Source: DATFVA01 sp963743325 (lineage in GTDB: Bacteria > Bacteroidota > Ignavibacteria > Ignavibacteriales > Ignavibacteriaceae). Taken from it: a DNA stretch of 64,000 bases. Numbering within the stretch: position 1 is the first letter of the stretch; each line of letters starts with the position of its first letter. The translations under genes and the position numbers were made by a program. The stretch is taken from assembly GCA_963743325.1 (NCBI GenBank), contig CAVUOZ010000006.1:1-64000 (forward strand), written 5' to 3'. Below the pieces are notes generated by a model. That model did no database searches, had not been told where the DNA came from, and saw nothing but the letters and a program-made list of their open reading frames with translations. Positions 26,848 to 35,173 of the stretch are shown here, piece after piece.

Positions 26848-27041
26848 ATGGAAGAAGCAGGAGTGTGTGTCCCAAGAGCTTCTATTTTGTTAGGTGAAGT
26901 TTTTGTAGCATTTGAAAGACAGTTCTAATTATAAAGTCGATTGAAAAATCAAGATGGGTAGGTACATCATCCCTTGAAAATGGTCAAAAAACCTCTCTTG
27001 ATGCCATAATATCCCATCTTTTACTTAAATGTAACCATTAA
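26848..27041 (+). other. possible gene remnant of unknown family
   Basis: Two in-order pieces look protein-like: MEEAGVCVPRASILLGEVFV (continuing AFERQF, then stop) and, after a short interruption, IKSIEKSRWVGTSSLENGQK followed by TSLDAIISHLLLKCNH and a stop at 27039-27041. Together they suggest the C-terminal end of a broken gene. I do not recognise the family, and this may be chance. Otherwise the region 26832-27149 shows nothing. Confidence 0.2.
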
Positions 27042-27149
27042 AACAGGACTAAGTACCTATTTACTAAAATAATTATTAAAAATATATTTATCATAAATTA
27101 TTAACCTTAACAAGTACTTAAAGAGTTATAATTTAATAAGCAAACAAAA

Positions 27150-27386
27150 TTGCACTGTTGTTCTGTGTTTAATTGTTTATGGAAAGGGATTGATTGGAAC
27201 AAGAGGGAGTTTAGCAGTTGCCTTATATTCTTTATTGTCATTATGATCTTTACTTTTTGGTCTGAATTCGGGCTGCAGTCTGGACAGAAAATCGTACCGA
27301 GTATTGAAATGTCGACAAGAAATCTTGGTGCAGCTCTCGTTCCGCTTTTTACATTAGAGTTTTTATTACAAAATCAGGAGAACTAA
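27150..27386 (+). pseudogene. possible remnant of a bile acid:Na+ symporter-like protein
   Basis: The frame encodes a hydrophobic stretch (SCLIFFIVIMIFTFWSEFGL) followed by STRNLGAALVPLF. Bile-acid:sodium symporter proteins (BASS family) carry a conserved 'xxRNxxaAlv' segment after a membrane helix, which this resembles. Only about 78 codons remain, against about 300 in the family. The N-terminal residues are not convincing, and no start with a ribosome binding site is seen. It is followed at once by another gene fragment, so the region looks like a decayed area. Confidence 0.3.
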
Positions 27387-27387
27387 A

Positions 27388-27523
27388 ATGAAGTCAATAT
27401 CATTGAGCGCAGAACATAAACCTCTCGCAGAGTCTGGAAATGGAACTCCATGAAAGAAATGGGGACCATATTTAAGTGAACGTCAATGGGGCACTGTGCG
27501 CGAAATTGTACTAAATCCCTAAA
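27388..27523 (+). pseudogene. N-terminal remnant of a GH63/MGH1-type glycosidase
   Basis: ATG 27388 opens a frame with MKSISLSAEHKPLAESGNGT and then a stop; beyond the stop the same frame reads KKWGPYLSERQWGTVRE before ending. 'W.kWGPYLSERQWGTVREDYS' is the hallmark start of a family of GH63-related (alpha/alpha)6 glucosidases, including glucosyl- and mannosyl-glycerate hydrolase relatives. Only about 45 codons survive. The rest of the enzyme is absent downstream. It is a relic, not a functional gene. Confidence 0.6.
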
Positions 27524-27813
27524 AATGCTTCACGAATATTTAAGTATTCGGAAAGACCTGAAAGTGAAATAGATTCTTATTTAAACTAAAGCTCAAGAAT
27601 AAAAAGACTGGCAGAATCAACATAATTTTTAACCCGAATCTAATAATTAACTTAAATGCAAACGGCAGATCTGTTTTTCTGAAGCCTGTAGATTTATTGT
27701 TACTTCAGGGGGGGTACAGTATATTTACTTAAGAGTCTGATTTATTTTTCTAATAATTAAGAAGAGATGGATTTTTACTATCTATTAGGTTATATCAGAA
27801 TGAAAGCAAAATA
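27524..27813. other. intergenic region, no gene seen
   Basis: About 290 bases of AT-rich sequence with short frames only, between the GH63 remnant and the porin gene. The region presumably contains the promoter of the porin gene, but I could not fix -33/-7 elements with confidence. Confidence 0.3.
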
Positions 27814-29277
27814 ATGATGAAAAGCTCATTAATAGCATTTGTAATTATTTTACAAGCTAATTTATATTCCCAAAGTTATTTCTCTCAGACTCCTTATGAC
27901 GTATATTCTTTTTCAAAATTCGGAAATCTGACCGATGCCCGTGCAATGAGTATGGGAAATGCCATGTCTGTATTAAGTGACAATTCTAGTGCTGTCGTCT
28001 TAAATCCTGCGACATTAGGCTTGTCCAGAAGTATTACGGCGAACCTAACCTTCGGTTTAAATCTTTACAGGAATGAAGCTACTTTTCTTGACAGCGTAAA
28101 AACCAGTCATAAAACTGAAACAGTGCTGAACCAGGCAGGATTTGTATTCCCGCTTTCGGGTGATTCAGCCTCACATAATGTTGTTTTTGCAGTCGGTTTT
28201 AACCAGTCCAAAAATTTCAATCGGATTTTTGATTTTTCAGGATACAATTCATTAGACAACACTCTTATTAAAAGTCTCACAGCAAATAATAGTCCGGTTA
28301 CCAAGAGATTGAAATTGAGTTATCCGCGGTTTCAGCCGGAAACAAATGAATATCTGGGTGAAGGAACAATATTAAATAACAATCTTCAGGGCAGCGGTTT
28401 CGTATTTGATGAAGGAACTCTTAACAATTGGTCCCTGGCTTTCGCATATGAATTTGCTTACAATATTTTTGTAGGGTTCAGTGCTAATTATATCGTTGGA
28501 AGCAGTTTAAACAACCGGGAATTCTCTGAAAGTAATACCGGGTTTTATCCGGACACATTGGAGACTTTACCCGGTGATTTACGAACAAAAGGCTTTCAGA
28601 ATTTTTATTTAACAGATATTGTAAACCAGGTATTTAATGGAGTTGATTTCAGGTTCGGAGTTTTATACAAATTCTTCAATTTCATTTCGGTGGGCGGATC
28701 AGTAAAAACTCCTTCGATTATCTCTATTGATGAAGAACATTACTTTAAAGGCGGGTCTCAATTTGCTACCGGATTTAATTCCCTTGCAGATTCTGTGGTT
28801 ACAGCCAGTTACACAATTCGGACCCCTTATGAATTTACAGGTGCTGCGGCTGTGAATATCTTTTTTTTAACAGGTGCTGCGGAAGTAAGTTATGTCGATT
28901 ATACTGAAATGAGATTTTCGGGCGGATTAGACATACCACAGAGCTCGGAATTAACAAATGAAATATTAGACAGTTATACAAGAGTAATAAATTTGAAGGC
29001 CGGAGCTGAATTAAGGCTGCCCTTTACAGGAATCAGCGCAAGAGCAGGTTTTATGTATTTCCCCTCACCGATTAAAAATGATGACCCGGTATACGACAAG
29101 AAATATCTCACTGCAGGTATGGGGATTAAATCGGGCGAAGGCAGCATGGAATTTAACGTGGCGTACATTGTAGGATGGTGGCAGGAGAAAATTCGTGATT
29201 ATGGTACCGGAATTCCACCCATCACAAGTAATGTGAGGACAGATAATATAATTGGTTCATTTGTATTAAGGTTTTAA
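27814..29277 (+). CDS. OmpP1/FadL-like outer-membrane protein
   Basis: A signal peptide (MKSSLIAFVIILQANLYSQS, from the second ATG at 27817) is followed by GNLTDARAMSMGNAMSVLSD and SSAVVLNPATLGL. This 'AraxaMGgA..a.adda.a...NPA.L' pattern marks the plug region of FadL/OmpP1 and PorV-like barrels. The remainder is strand-rich with aromatic girdles, and the last residues are GSFVLRF, a typical barrel end. The length of 487 aa fits FadL-type transporters of hydrophobic compounds. The substrate is not predictable. It is a single gene with no clear operon neighbours. Confidence 0.8.
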   Translation: MMKSSLIAFVIILQANLYSQSYFSQTPYDVYSFSKFGNLTDARAMSMGNAMSVLSDNSSAVVLNPATLGLSRSITANLTFGLNLYRNEATFLDSVKTSHKTETVLNQAGFVFPLSGDSASHNVVFAVGFNQSKNFNRIFDFSGYNSLDNTLIKSLTANNSPVTKRLKLSYPRFQPETNEYLGEGTILNNNLQGSGFVFDEGTLNNWSLAFAYEFAYNIFVGFSANYIVGSSLNNREFSESNTGFYPDTLETLPGDLRTKGFQNFYLTDIVNQVFNGVDFRFGVLYKFFNFISVGGSVKTPSIISIDEEHYFKGGSQFATGFNSLADSVVTASYTIRTPYEFTGAAAVNIFFLTGAAEVSYVDYTEMRFSGGLDIPQSSELTNEILDSYTRVINLKAGAELRLPFTGISARAGFMYFPSPIKNDDPVYDKKYLTAGMGIKSGEGSMEFNVAYIVGWWQEKIRDYGTGIPPITSNVRTDNIIGSFVLRF

Positions 29278-29319
29278 TAATTTTTATTAAGGATTTTACG
29301 ACAGTACTTAAGAGTCTAG

Positions 29320-29443
29320 TGAGGATTTTCAGTTCATTGGCGGGGGAAGGCCTAATAAAAGTGCATTGGAATCATTTCAACCTATGAATCCTGTGGTTAC
29401 TCAACAAGTATCCGATCAGCCTGAAAAAACTGAAAATAAATAA
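29320..29443 (+). pseudogene. C-terminal remnant of an unknown protein
   Basis: The reading DFQFIGGGRPNKSALESF continues as QPMNPVVTQQVSDQPEKTEN to a stop at 29441-29443. It has protein-like composition resembling a hydrophilic C-terminal tail, but no start codon, and stops lie just upstream. The parent family is not recognised. Confidence 0.25.
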
Positions 29444-29525
29444 TTCGAATTACTGAATTTCAATAATTTCAGCATTTGGTCTTTATAAAGAGAATGGTCT
29501 TTATCAGCGCGGGAGAGATATTTTA

Positions 29526-30422
29526 ATGAAGAAAAAAAATTTATTTAAAGAAGCAGGACAATTAGCGGAGCCATTTCGCATTACAGATGGAAAAGAATTC
29601 CGTCTGAAGCAGATAGACCCTGGTGATACACTTGAATTTAAATCGGATGATAAATCAAAAGCTAAAGAAGCTATGAAATGGGGGATTGAGCTGCTTGCTG
29701 AGTTACAGGATAAACTTTATGCACAGGACCGATACTCACTTTTACTGATATTTCAGGCGATGGATGCTGCCGGCAAAGACGGAGTAATCAAGCATGTCAT
29801 GTCGGGGATAAATCCTCAGGGCTGCCAGGTGTTTTCATTTAAAGCTCCGACCAGCGAAGATCTCGATCATGATTTTATGTGGAGGTGCTTAAAGTGCTTG
29901 CCGGAACGCGGAAGGATCGGAATATTTAACCGGAGTTATTATGAAGAAACACTCATAGTACGTGTCCACAAAGAAATACTTGATAATCAGAAATTACCTC
30001 CTAAACTGATCACGAAAAATATCTGGGAGGAACGGTTCGAAGATATCCGGAATATTGAAAAATATTTAAACAGAAACGGGACTATTGTGAGAAAATTTTT
30101 TCTTTATATATCGGAAAAGGAACAGAAAAAAAGATTTCTGGAGAGGATAAATAATCCCGACAAAAACTGGAAGTTTTCTTCGACTGATGCAAAAGAACGA
30201 AGCTACTGGGATGACTATATGCTGGCATACGAAGACATGATCCGCAATACTGCAACAAAAGATTCCCCGTGGTATGTTGTCCCCGCCGACAATAAGTGGT
30301 TTACCAGGTTAGTCGTCGGTGAAGCAGTAATAGATACTCTCGCTTCTTTGGATTTGAAATATCCGGAAGTTGGAGAAGAAAAATTAAAAGAACTTGCTGA
30401 TGCAAAATTCGTTCTCTCTTAG
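29526..30422 (+). CDS. ppk2: polyphosphate kinase 2 family protein
   Basis: PPK2 enzymes transfer phosphate between polyphosphate and nucleotides in the cytoplasm. The protein (298 aa) contains Walker A in LLIFQAMDAAGKDGVIKHVM, the lid and Walker B region (GRIGIFNRSYYEETLIVRVH), and the core motifs SGINPQGCQVFSFKAPTSED, DHDFMWRCLKCLPERG and SPWYVVPADNKWFTRL. The single PPK2 domain of this length, with NPQGC and SFK.P, is typical of the 'polyphosphate:nucleotide phosphotransferase' subgroup. Whether it favours AMP, ADP or both cannot be read from the sequence. The ATG at 29526 is the first in frame, preceded by GGGAGAG at 29509-29515. Confidence 0.92.
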   Translation: MKKKNLFKEAGQLAEPFRITDGKEFRLKQIDPGDTLEFKSDDKSKAKEAMKWGIELLAELQDKLYAQDRYSLLLIFQAMDAAGKDGVIKHVMSGINPQGCQVFSFKAPTSEDLDHDFMWRCLKCLPERGRIGIFNRSYYEETLIVRVHKEILDNQKLPPKLITKNIWEERFEDIRNIEKYLNRNGTIVRKFFLYISEKEQKKRFLERINNPDKNWKFSSTDAKERSYWDDYMLAYEDMIRNTATKDSPWYVVPADNKWFTRLVVGEAVIDTLASLDLKYPEVGEEKLKELADAKFVLS

Positions 30423-30750
30423 GCTGAAAAAAGTCTTTAAAGATATTATTAACACATTAAATACTTTATCAATATGCAAAAATTCTTCAGACACCGTTCT
30501 AGCTGGCTGCTCATTATTATTCCCACATCTTTTATACTTGAGCAATCCCATGCATGAGCTCCTATGATTTTCTTTTCAGCTGCATTGTCAATATAATTTT
30601 AATTTATTCTTTGATGTGACTCAATTATTATAAAAGTAAATTATATTATATGTTTTTCTGGCTTTTTGTATAAAAATTTATTGATTTTTGTATATCGTAT
30701 TTTACTAATTATTTCAATTTTAATACTATCATTTAAATTAAGGCGAAGAA
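30423..30750. other. intergenic region, no gene seen
   Basis: These 328 bases are very AT-rich with frequent stops in all frames. A GGCGAAG purine stretch at 30742-30748 probably serves translation of the radical SAM gene. No hairpin with a T-run was found after ppk2. Confidence 0.4.
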
Positions 30751-31962
30751 ATGAATAATGGTCAGATAAATCATCGGGATTTATATCGGTTGCCCTGGAC
30801 ACTGCCGGATAATGCGATATCCTGGTTAGAACCAACTGCAATGTGTAATTTAGCTTGTGATGGCTGTTATAGAGAGAACCTTAAAGATTCACATATGCCT
30901 GTTGAGGAAGTTAGACATCACCTGGATGTTTTTCAAAAATTAAGAAACACAGATTGTATATCAATTGCCGGCGGCGATCCACTTCTCTATCCGGATATAC
31001 TTGAGATTGTGGCTGACATAAAAAAGCGAGGGTTAAAACCGATAATCAATACAAACGGTAAAGCACTTACAATGGAAATGCTGAAAGATCTGAAGAAGGC
31101 CGGTGTGTATGGTTTTACTTTTCATGTAGACAGTAAACAAGGCCGACCTGGTAAATGGAGAGGCAAAAACGAAATAGAACTTCTTGATCTCCGGCTTGAA
31201 TACGCAGAAATGCTTGCAAAAGTAGGGGGAATATCCTGCTCATTCAATTCGACTGTTTATGAAGATACGCTTCAGTATGTTCCTGAAATGATTGACTGGG
31301 CGCATAAACATATTGATATTGTTCATACAATGGTATTTATAGTATTCAGACACGTTATTCCTAACATGCCTTTTGATTGGTATGCAGGAGGAAACAGAGT
31401 TGATTGGGATAAAATAATGTACCATTCAGATATGAAAAGGGATATAGAAATACTGTCTACTGATGTCCTTGCAAAAGTTAGGGAACGATTCCCAGAATTT
31501 ACTCCGGCAGCTTATCTGAATGGTACAGTTAAACCGGATTCCTACAAATGGCTTCTTACAGAGAGAATCGGTACAAAAGATAAAATATACGGCTATTTAG
31601 GACCCAAGTTTTTGGAACTAATGATGACATTCCATCATTTCTTTAAAGGAACATACCTGTCATATGCTTCCCCATCTCTAACCAGGAAAGGGAGAACCAC
31701 CTTACTATTGCTTTGGCCCCTTGATAAAGGTCTTAAAAAAGCCTTAAAAAACTTCTTAAAAAATCCATTTAGAATTTTTAAGAGAACACATATGCAGACT
31801 ATTATGTTCATTCAACCTGTTGACTTTACCGTAAAAGGTGAGCAGAATATGTGCGATGGTTGTCCGGATATAACAGTCTATAAGGATGAGTTAATATGGT
31901 CCTGCAGAATGGAAGAACAAAAACAGTACAACACATGGCTGAGAACAGTTCCGAAAACTTAA
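30751..31962 (+). CDS. radical SAM protein of unknown function
   Basis: The CxxxCxxC cluster motif is at C32, C36, C39 (AMCNLACDGCYRE), followed by the SAM-binding SIAGGDPLLYPD (GGE-like motif as GGD) and TNGKALT. The N-terminal half is a MoaA-like TIM barrel. The C-terminal part is hydrophobic in places (FLELMMTFHHFFKGTYLSYA), is basic (KNFLKNPFRIFKRTH), and ends with further cysteines (MCDGCPD and WSCRMEE) that could bind an auxiliary cluster. It has no SPASM signature that I can recognise. It stands alone between ppk2 and a convergent metallophosphoesterase, so context does not give a substrate. The membrane-affine C-terminus hints at a lipid-like substrate, but this is only a guess. Confidence 0.85.
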   Translation: MNNGQINHRDLYRLPWTLPDNAISWLEPTAMCNLACDGCYRENLKDSHMPVEEVRHHLDVFQKLRNTDCISIAGGDPLLYPDILEIVADIKKRGLKPIINTNGKALTMEMLKDLKKAGVYGFTFHVDSKQGRPGKWRGKNEIELLDLRLEYAEMLAKVGGISCSFNSTVYEDTLQYVPEMIDWAHKHIDIVHTMVFIVFRHVIPNMPFDWYAGGNRVDWDKIMYHSDMKRDIEILSTDVLAKVRERFPEFTPAAYLNGTVKPDSYKWLLTERIGTKDKIYGYLGPKFLELMMTFHHFFKGTYLSYASPSLTRKGRTTLLLLWPLDKGLKKALKNFLKNPFRIFKRTHMQTIMFIQPVDFTVKGEQNMCDGCPDITVYKDELIWSCRMEEQKQYNTWLRTVPKT

Positions 31963-31984
31963 TAATTGAAGAAATTCAACCTTG

Positions 31985-33016
31985 CTAAAACCCGGTGAGC
32001 AACCGGGTTTTTTTATTAATATCCGGTTTATTTACTTTAATTGAATATACATTCTCAAAGGAAGTGAATTGTTTATTCAACATCATTACACTAAGATTCA
32101 GGCTATCGGCAAAAACATCGATCACAAGGAAATGGAACATAATTGTTGCTGATAGAGAGTCATAGAGATTTCTATATTTTTCGACTTTTCCTGTGAAGAG
32201 CGGGTGCTGTAATCCTCCACCGCCTCCAATCACAAGGAAGTCTTTCCCTTCAACTCTGAAATGTTCAAAAGCGTGGGCATGACCGCTGATAAAAAACTTT
32301 GCCTTTGAAGATTTAATAAATACCGGGACAAAATATTTTTGCACATCCTCATTAATCCCAACTATTTTGTTATTAGTAAACGGTGAATGATGAACAGCAA
32401 CAATTATGAAATTTATCCGTGGATCATTATCAAATTTAAGCAGAGTCTCTTTAAGCCACATGTTTTGTTCTGAAATTTCATCAGAAGTGAGCGAACTGAA
32501 ATTGGAATTAAGTAAAATATATGCAACCCCAGACTTTTGCACCGAATAGCCGGTTTCTGAATGAAACGGGAATCGTTCTACAAAGTTTTTCAATCCAAGA
32601 TAGGCAGGAAAAAATAATTCATGGTTCCCGAGAATCGGATAAAAATCAATATTGTGTTTTTTTAGAGAACTTGTAAATCGATCAATCGGTATCCATTCCT
32701 TACTCCAAAACCCTAAAGCAACTAAATCTCCCAGGTGAAATACAGCTGACGGAGATAAACTTATTATTTCAGAAAATATCATTTCCTTAGCCTGGATGTT
32801 GTGATTTTCCTCTAAAAAGAATTTTTCAATCCAGATAGGGTCCTGTGAATCACTTAAAAAGACCACCCGGTTTGGATTAGCAGTTTTAGAAGGTTGAACA
32901 AACGGGGAGGGGTTAGATTCCTGATCAGATACGAAAATTATAACTACGATCAAGCAGGCAGCAAAAACTGTATTAAGGCAAAGCAGAAACTTTTTTGCAA
33001 TGAAATTCAGATTCAT
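31985..33016 (-). CDS. calcineurin-like metallophosphoesterase, membrane anchored
   Basis: An N-terminal hydrophobic segment (LLCLNTVFAACLIVVIIFV) would anchor or export the protein. The phosphoesterase motifs follow: VVFLSDSQDP (a variant of the usual D-x-H), VFHLGDLV, PILGNHELF, VAVHHSPF and FISGHAHAFEHF. These bind two metals. The first motif lacks the standard His (DSQ instead of DxH), which is uncommon but seen in some members. The substrate is unknown; possibilities are phosphoesters in the periplasm. The last codons (TRLLTGF) are read through the terminator stem shared with the radical SAM gene. Confidence 0.83.
   Translation of the reverse strand: MNLNFIAKKFLLCLNTVFAACLIVVIIFVSDQESNPSPFVQPSKTANPNRVVFLSDSQDPIWIEKFFLEENHNIQAKEMIFSEIISLSPSAVFHLGDLVALGFWSKEWIPIDRFTSSLKKHNIDFYPILGNHELFFPAYLGLKNFVERFPFHSETGYSVQKSGVAYILLNSNFSSLTSDEISEQNMWLKETLLKFDNDPRINFIIVAVHHSPFTNNKIVGINEDVQKYFVPVFIKSSKAKFFISGHAHAFEHFRVEGKDFLVIGGGGGLQHPLFTGKVEKYRNLYDSLSATIMFHFLVIDVFADSLNLSVMMLNKQFTSFENVYSIKVNKPDINKKTRLLTGF
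31987..32014 (+). terminator. rho-independent terminator of the radical SAM gene
   Basis: AAAACCCGGT (31987-31996) pairs with ACCGGGTTTT (32002-32011) around a GAGCA loop, followed by further T residues. The stem lies inside the last codons of the convergent metallophosphoesterase gene. Confidence 0.8.
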
Positions 33017-33099
33017 ATGACCTAATCTTCAATGTGATGCCAATGTCAGAGCCAACCATTATGGTAACGGCATTAGTGTATACAGGTAATGATTTCAAT

Positions 33100-33351
33100 T
33101 TAATATTTAAATGTCTGTCCTATATCATCCAAGGTTATATTTATATTAAAGTTGTGCTTGATTTTATCGAGCCATATCAGAGGCTTTTCAAGTTCGTTAT
33201 CAGTATCAAATGTTTTGCAGTGAACGGGTATGAAATATTTTGCTCCGATATAATCAACCGCAATAATAAGCGCTTCCTCAGGATTGCAAAAATATTGTTT
33301 TTTGGGCACTTAACCTCCTATAGGGAAGATAGCCATTTCTCTATTTTTATT
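33100..33351 (-). pseudogene. C-terminal fragment of an MBL-fold metallo-hydrolase
   Basis: On the minus strand MAIFPIGG is interrupted by a stop, then PKKQYFCNPEEALIIAVDYI, GAKYFIPVHCKTF, ELEKPLIWLDKI and IGQTF follow. In RomA/UlaG-like MBL proteins the C-terminal third reads 'd.a..PiG......m.peeA......l.ak..iPiHw.TF......pl........'. The match covers only the last 80 codons. The in-frame stop after IGG and the absence of the HxHxDH region show that this is a relic. Confidence 0.6.
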
Positions 33352-33366
33352 TTTCAGCGATTTTAA

Positions 33367-34096
33367 TTTAAAAGAAGTCCGGGATGACATTCATAGAAAG
33401 GACACTGTAAATTACTGCTATTTTTTTTATCAGATACTCTTTAAGATTCCGGGGCTATGTTAAAGCAAAGCGTTACCGTACTTTAATATAAAACCGGTTG
33501 AGACGCCCTGGCAAAAACAGCAACAAATAATACTCACCTTTGCATTACAATAGACCTGAACAACGGCGGATATGAGTTGAAAGGAATTAGAGCGTATCTG
33601 AAGCGTATGTGAGACTTACCCAGACAGAATTTTACAATGTTTTAGGGAGGAATAGTTTTAATGGGAAAGACTGATTTTTGTGGTTCATATCACAGAAGTT
33701 ATTCCTTTTTCTTTTGCAGAATTGATGGGAATCACAGACTTATTAAAAAATATTTCTCCAATGAGAATTTCCCGGGATATTTTCTATTGACATTACAAGA
33801 CTTTTTATGTATAATGTAAACGTTTACATTATACAATCTAACCTGTTCCAGAGTTTGCTTTTCATCTATGTGTTATTTGCAAGTAATTAATATTCTCTTA
33901 AAAGAAAGTTCAGGAGGCTTATTCAATTTTTTTTTTACGATGCTTATTGAAACACAGTTTGCATGTTGCCCTGTTAATTTTTAATCCATATTGAACACCC
34001 GGCTACTCTATTAATCTGTCTATTTCCTCTATCTTCATGCAAACAAAAAACCTGCACTTCTTTTAAGATTCATTTTTATAAATCCGTATAGGGTAT
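33367..34096. other. intergenic region upstream of the regulator gene
   Basis: Apart from the palindrome at 33808-33835, this 730-base stretch contains only short, stop-broken frames and T-rich runs (for example 33926-33937). It should contain the promoter of the LacI-type gene. No gene fragment could be recognised. Confidence 0.4.
33808..33835. promoter_or_regulatory. 28-bp perfect palindrome, candidate LacI-family operator
   Basis: The sequence is perfectly self-complementary for 28 bases, with core TGTAAACGTTTACA at 33815-33828 and arms extended by TGTATAA/TTATACA. A central CG with flanking half-sites is the standard form of LacI/GalR operators, and the next gene (start 34097) encodes such a regulator. 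Autoregulation is therefore likely. I did not find a second full copy elsewhere in the window. A partial match (GTAAACGTTAC) lies inside the GH3 gene near 53163. Confidence 0.7.
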
Positions 34097-35107
34097 ATGG
34101 CTACGACCATAAAAGAAGTCGCTTCAAAAGCTAATGTTTCAATAGCAACTGTTTCAAGGGTGTTGAATAATAATCCCAACGTAGCAAAGCAGACTTTCAA
34201 CCGGATCCTGCAGATCGCCAACCAGTTAAATTACAAACCCAATCTCATTGCTCGTAACCTTGTTAAAAAAAACACCAGTATTATAGGATTAGTTCTTCCT
34301 GAAATTCAAGGTGATTTTTTTACAGGTATAATTAAAGGTGTCGATGAAGTGGCTTATTCTTCAAAGTATCACATGGTTGTTGCAAGTTCACATAGTGAAC
34401 GATCAAATGTTGAGTCGCTATTGAATTTCATGGGTAAGAGTATGGTTGATGGTGTTATAATCATGTCCCCTTTAATAAATGATCATATCAAAGAGGTAAT
34501 CAATAAAAGTGAGACTCCTTTAGTTATCATTGACAGTGGTTCTCCTATCGAAAATGTCGATACTGTAAACATAGATAACTTTCAAGGTGCATATGCGATT
34601 ACAGAATATTTAATTAAAAACTTAGGCTATAAAAAAGTTGCACACATAGAAGGTCCGGCTAATAATAACGATGCAATCCAAAGAAAGGCTGGTTACATTG
34701 AAGCGCTATATAAAAATAATATTCCTATTAAACAGGAATGGATTGTTCCGGGAGGCTTTACATCTGATGGCGGGAGATTAGCATGTTCAAGACTGCTGAG
34801 CCTAATTGAAAAACCGCAGGTAATTTTCGCTGGTAATGATATGATGGCTGCCGGATGTTATAAAACTATAGAATCTCTCGGCTTGAATGTACCTGATGAT
34901 ATTGGTGTAACCGGTTTTGATGATATTATTTTATCTGAATTCCTTACCCCCAGACTTACGACTGTTCACATTCCAATTACAGAAATAGGGAAATCAGCTG
35001 CCAGATTATTAATCAATAAAATCAAAAATGGAAAGGATCATAAGTTAAAGCACCTGAAAGTTTCTACTGGGATTATAGTTGGTAAATCCTGTAGATTCCA
35101 GAAATAA
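34097..35107 (+). CDS. LacI-family transcriptional regulator
   Basis: The N-terminal helix-turn-helix is TIKEVASKANVSIATVSRVL with the hinge helix region LNYKPNLIARNL. A periplasmic-binding-protein-like sensor domain follows (TSIIGLVLPEIQGDFFTGII, VDGVIIMSPL, VIFAGNDMMAAGCYKTIESL, DDIGVTGFDDIILSEFLTPRLTTV). The ATG at 34097 begins MATTIKEVA, the family start. At 336 aa it is a standard length. It is the first gene of the carbohydrate locus, 66 bases before the CBM9-like gene, and probably responds to a sugar or oligosaccharide. Confidence 0.94.
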   Translation: MATTIKEVASKANVSIATVSRVLNNNPNVAKQTFNRILQIANQLNYKPNLIARNLVKKNTSIIGLVLPEIQGDFFTGIIKGVDEVAYSSKYHMVVASSHSERSNVESLLNFMGKSMVDGVIIMSPLINDHIKEVINKSETPLVIIDSGSPIENVDTVNIDNFQGAYAITEYLIKNLGYKKVAHIEGPANNNDAIQRKAGYIEALYKNNIPIKQEWIVPGGFTSDGGRLACSRLLSLIEKPQVIFAGNDMMAAGCYKTIESLGLNVPDDIGVTGFDDIILSEFLTPRLTTVHIPITEIGKSAARLLINKIKNGKDHKLKHLKVSTGIIVGKSCRFQK

Positions 35108-35173
35108 TTTTTTCTCAATATTGATGGTTCGTATTACTAATTAATTTAAATAACCTTAATAAAAGGAGGAAAT

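Noticed and set aside
26941..27025. AAGATGGG...CCCATCTT inverted repeat as an insertion-sequence end pair
   Set aside because: The arms match for only about eight bases, lie too close together, and no transposase or target duplication is seen.
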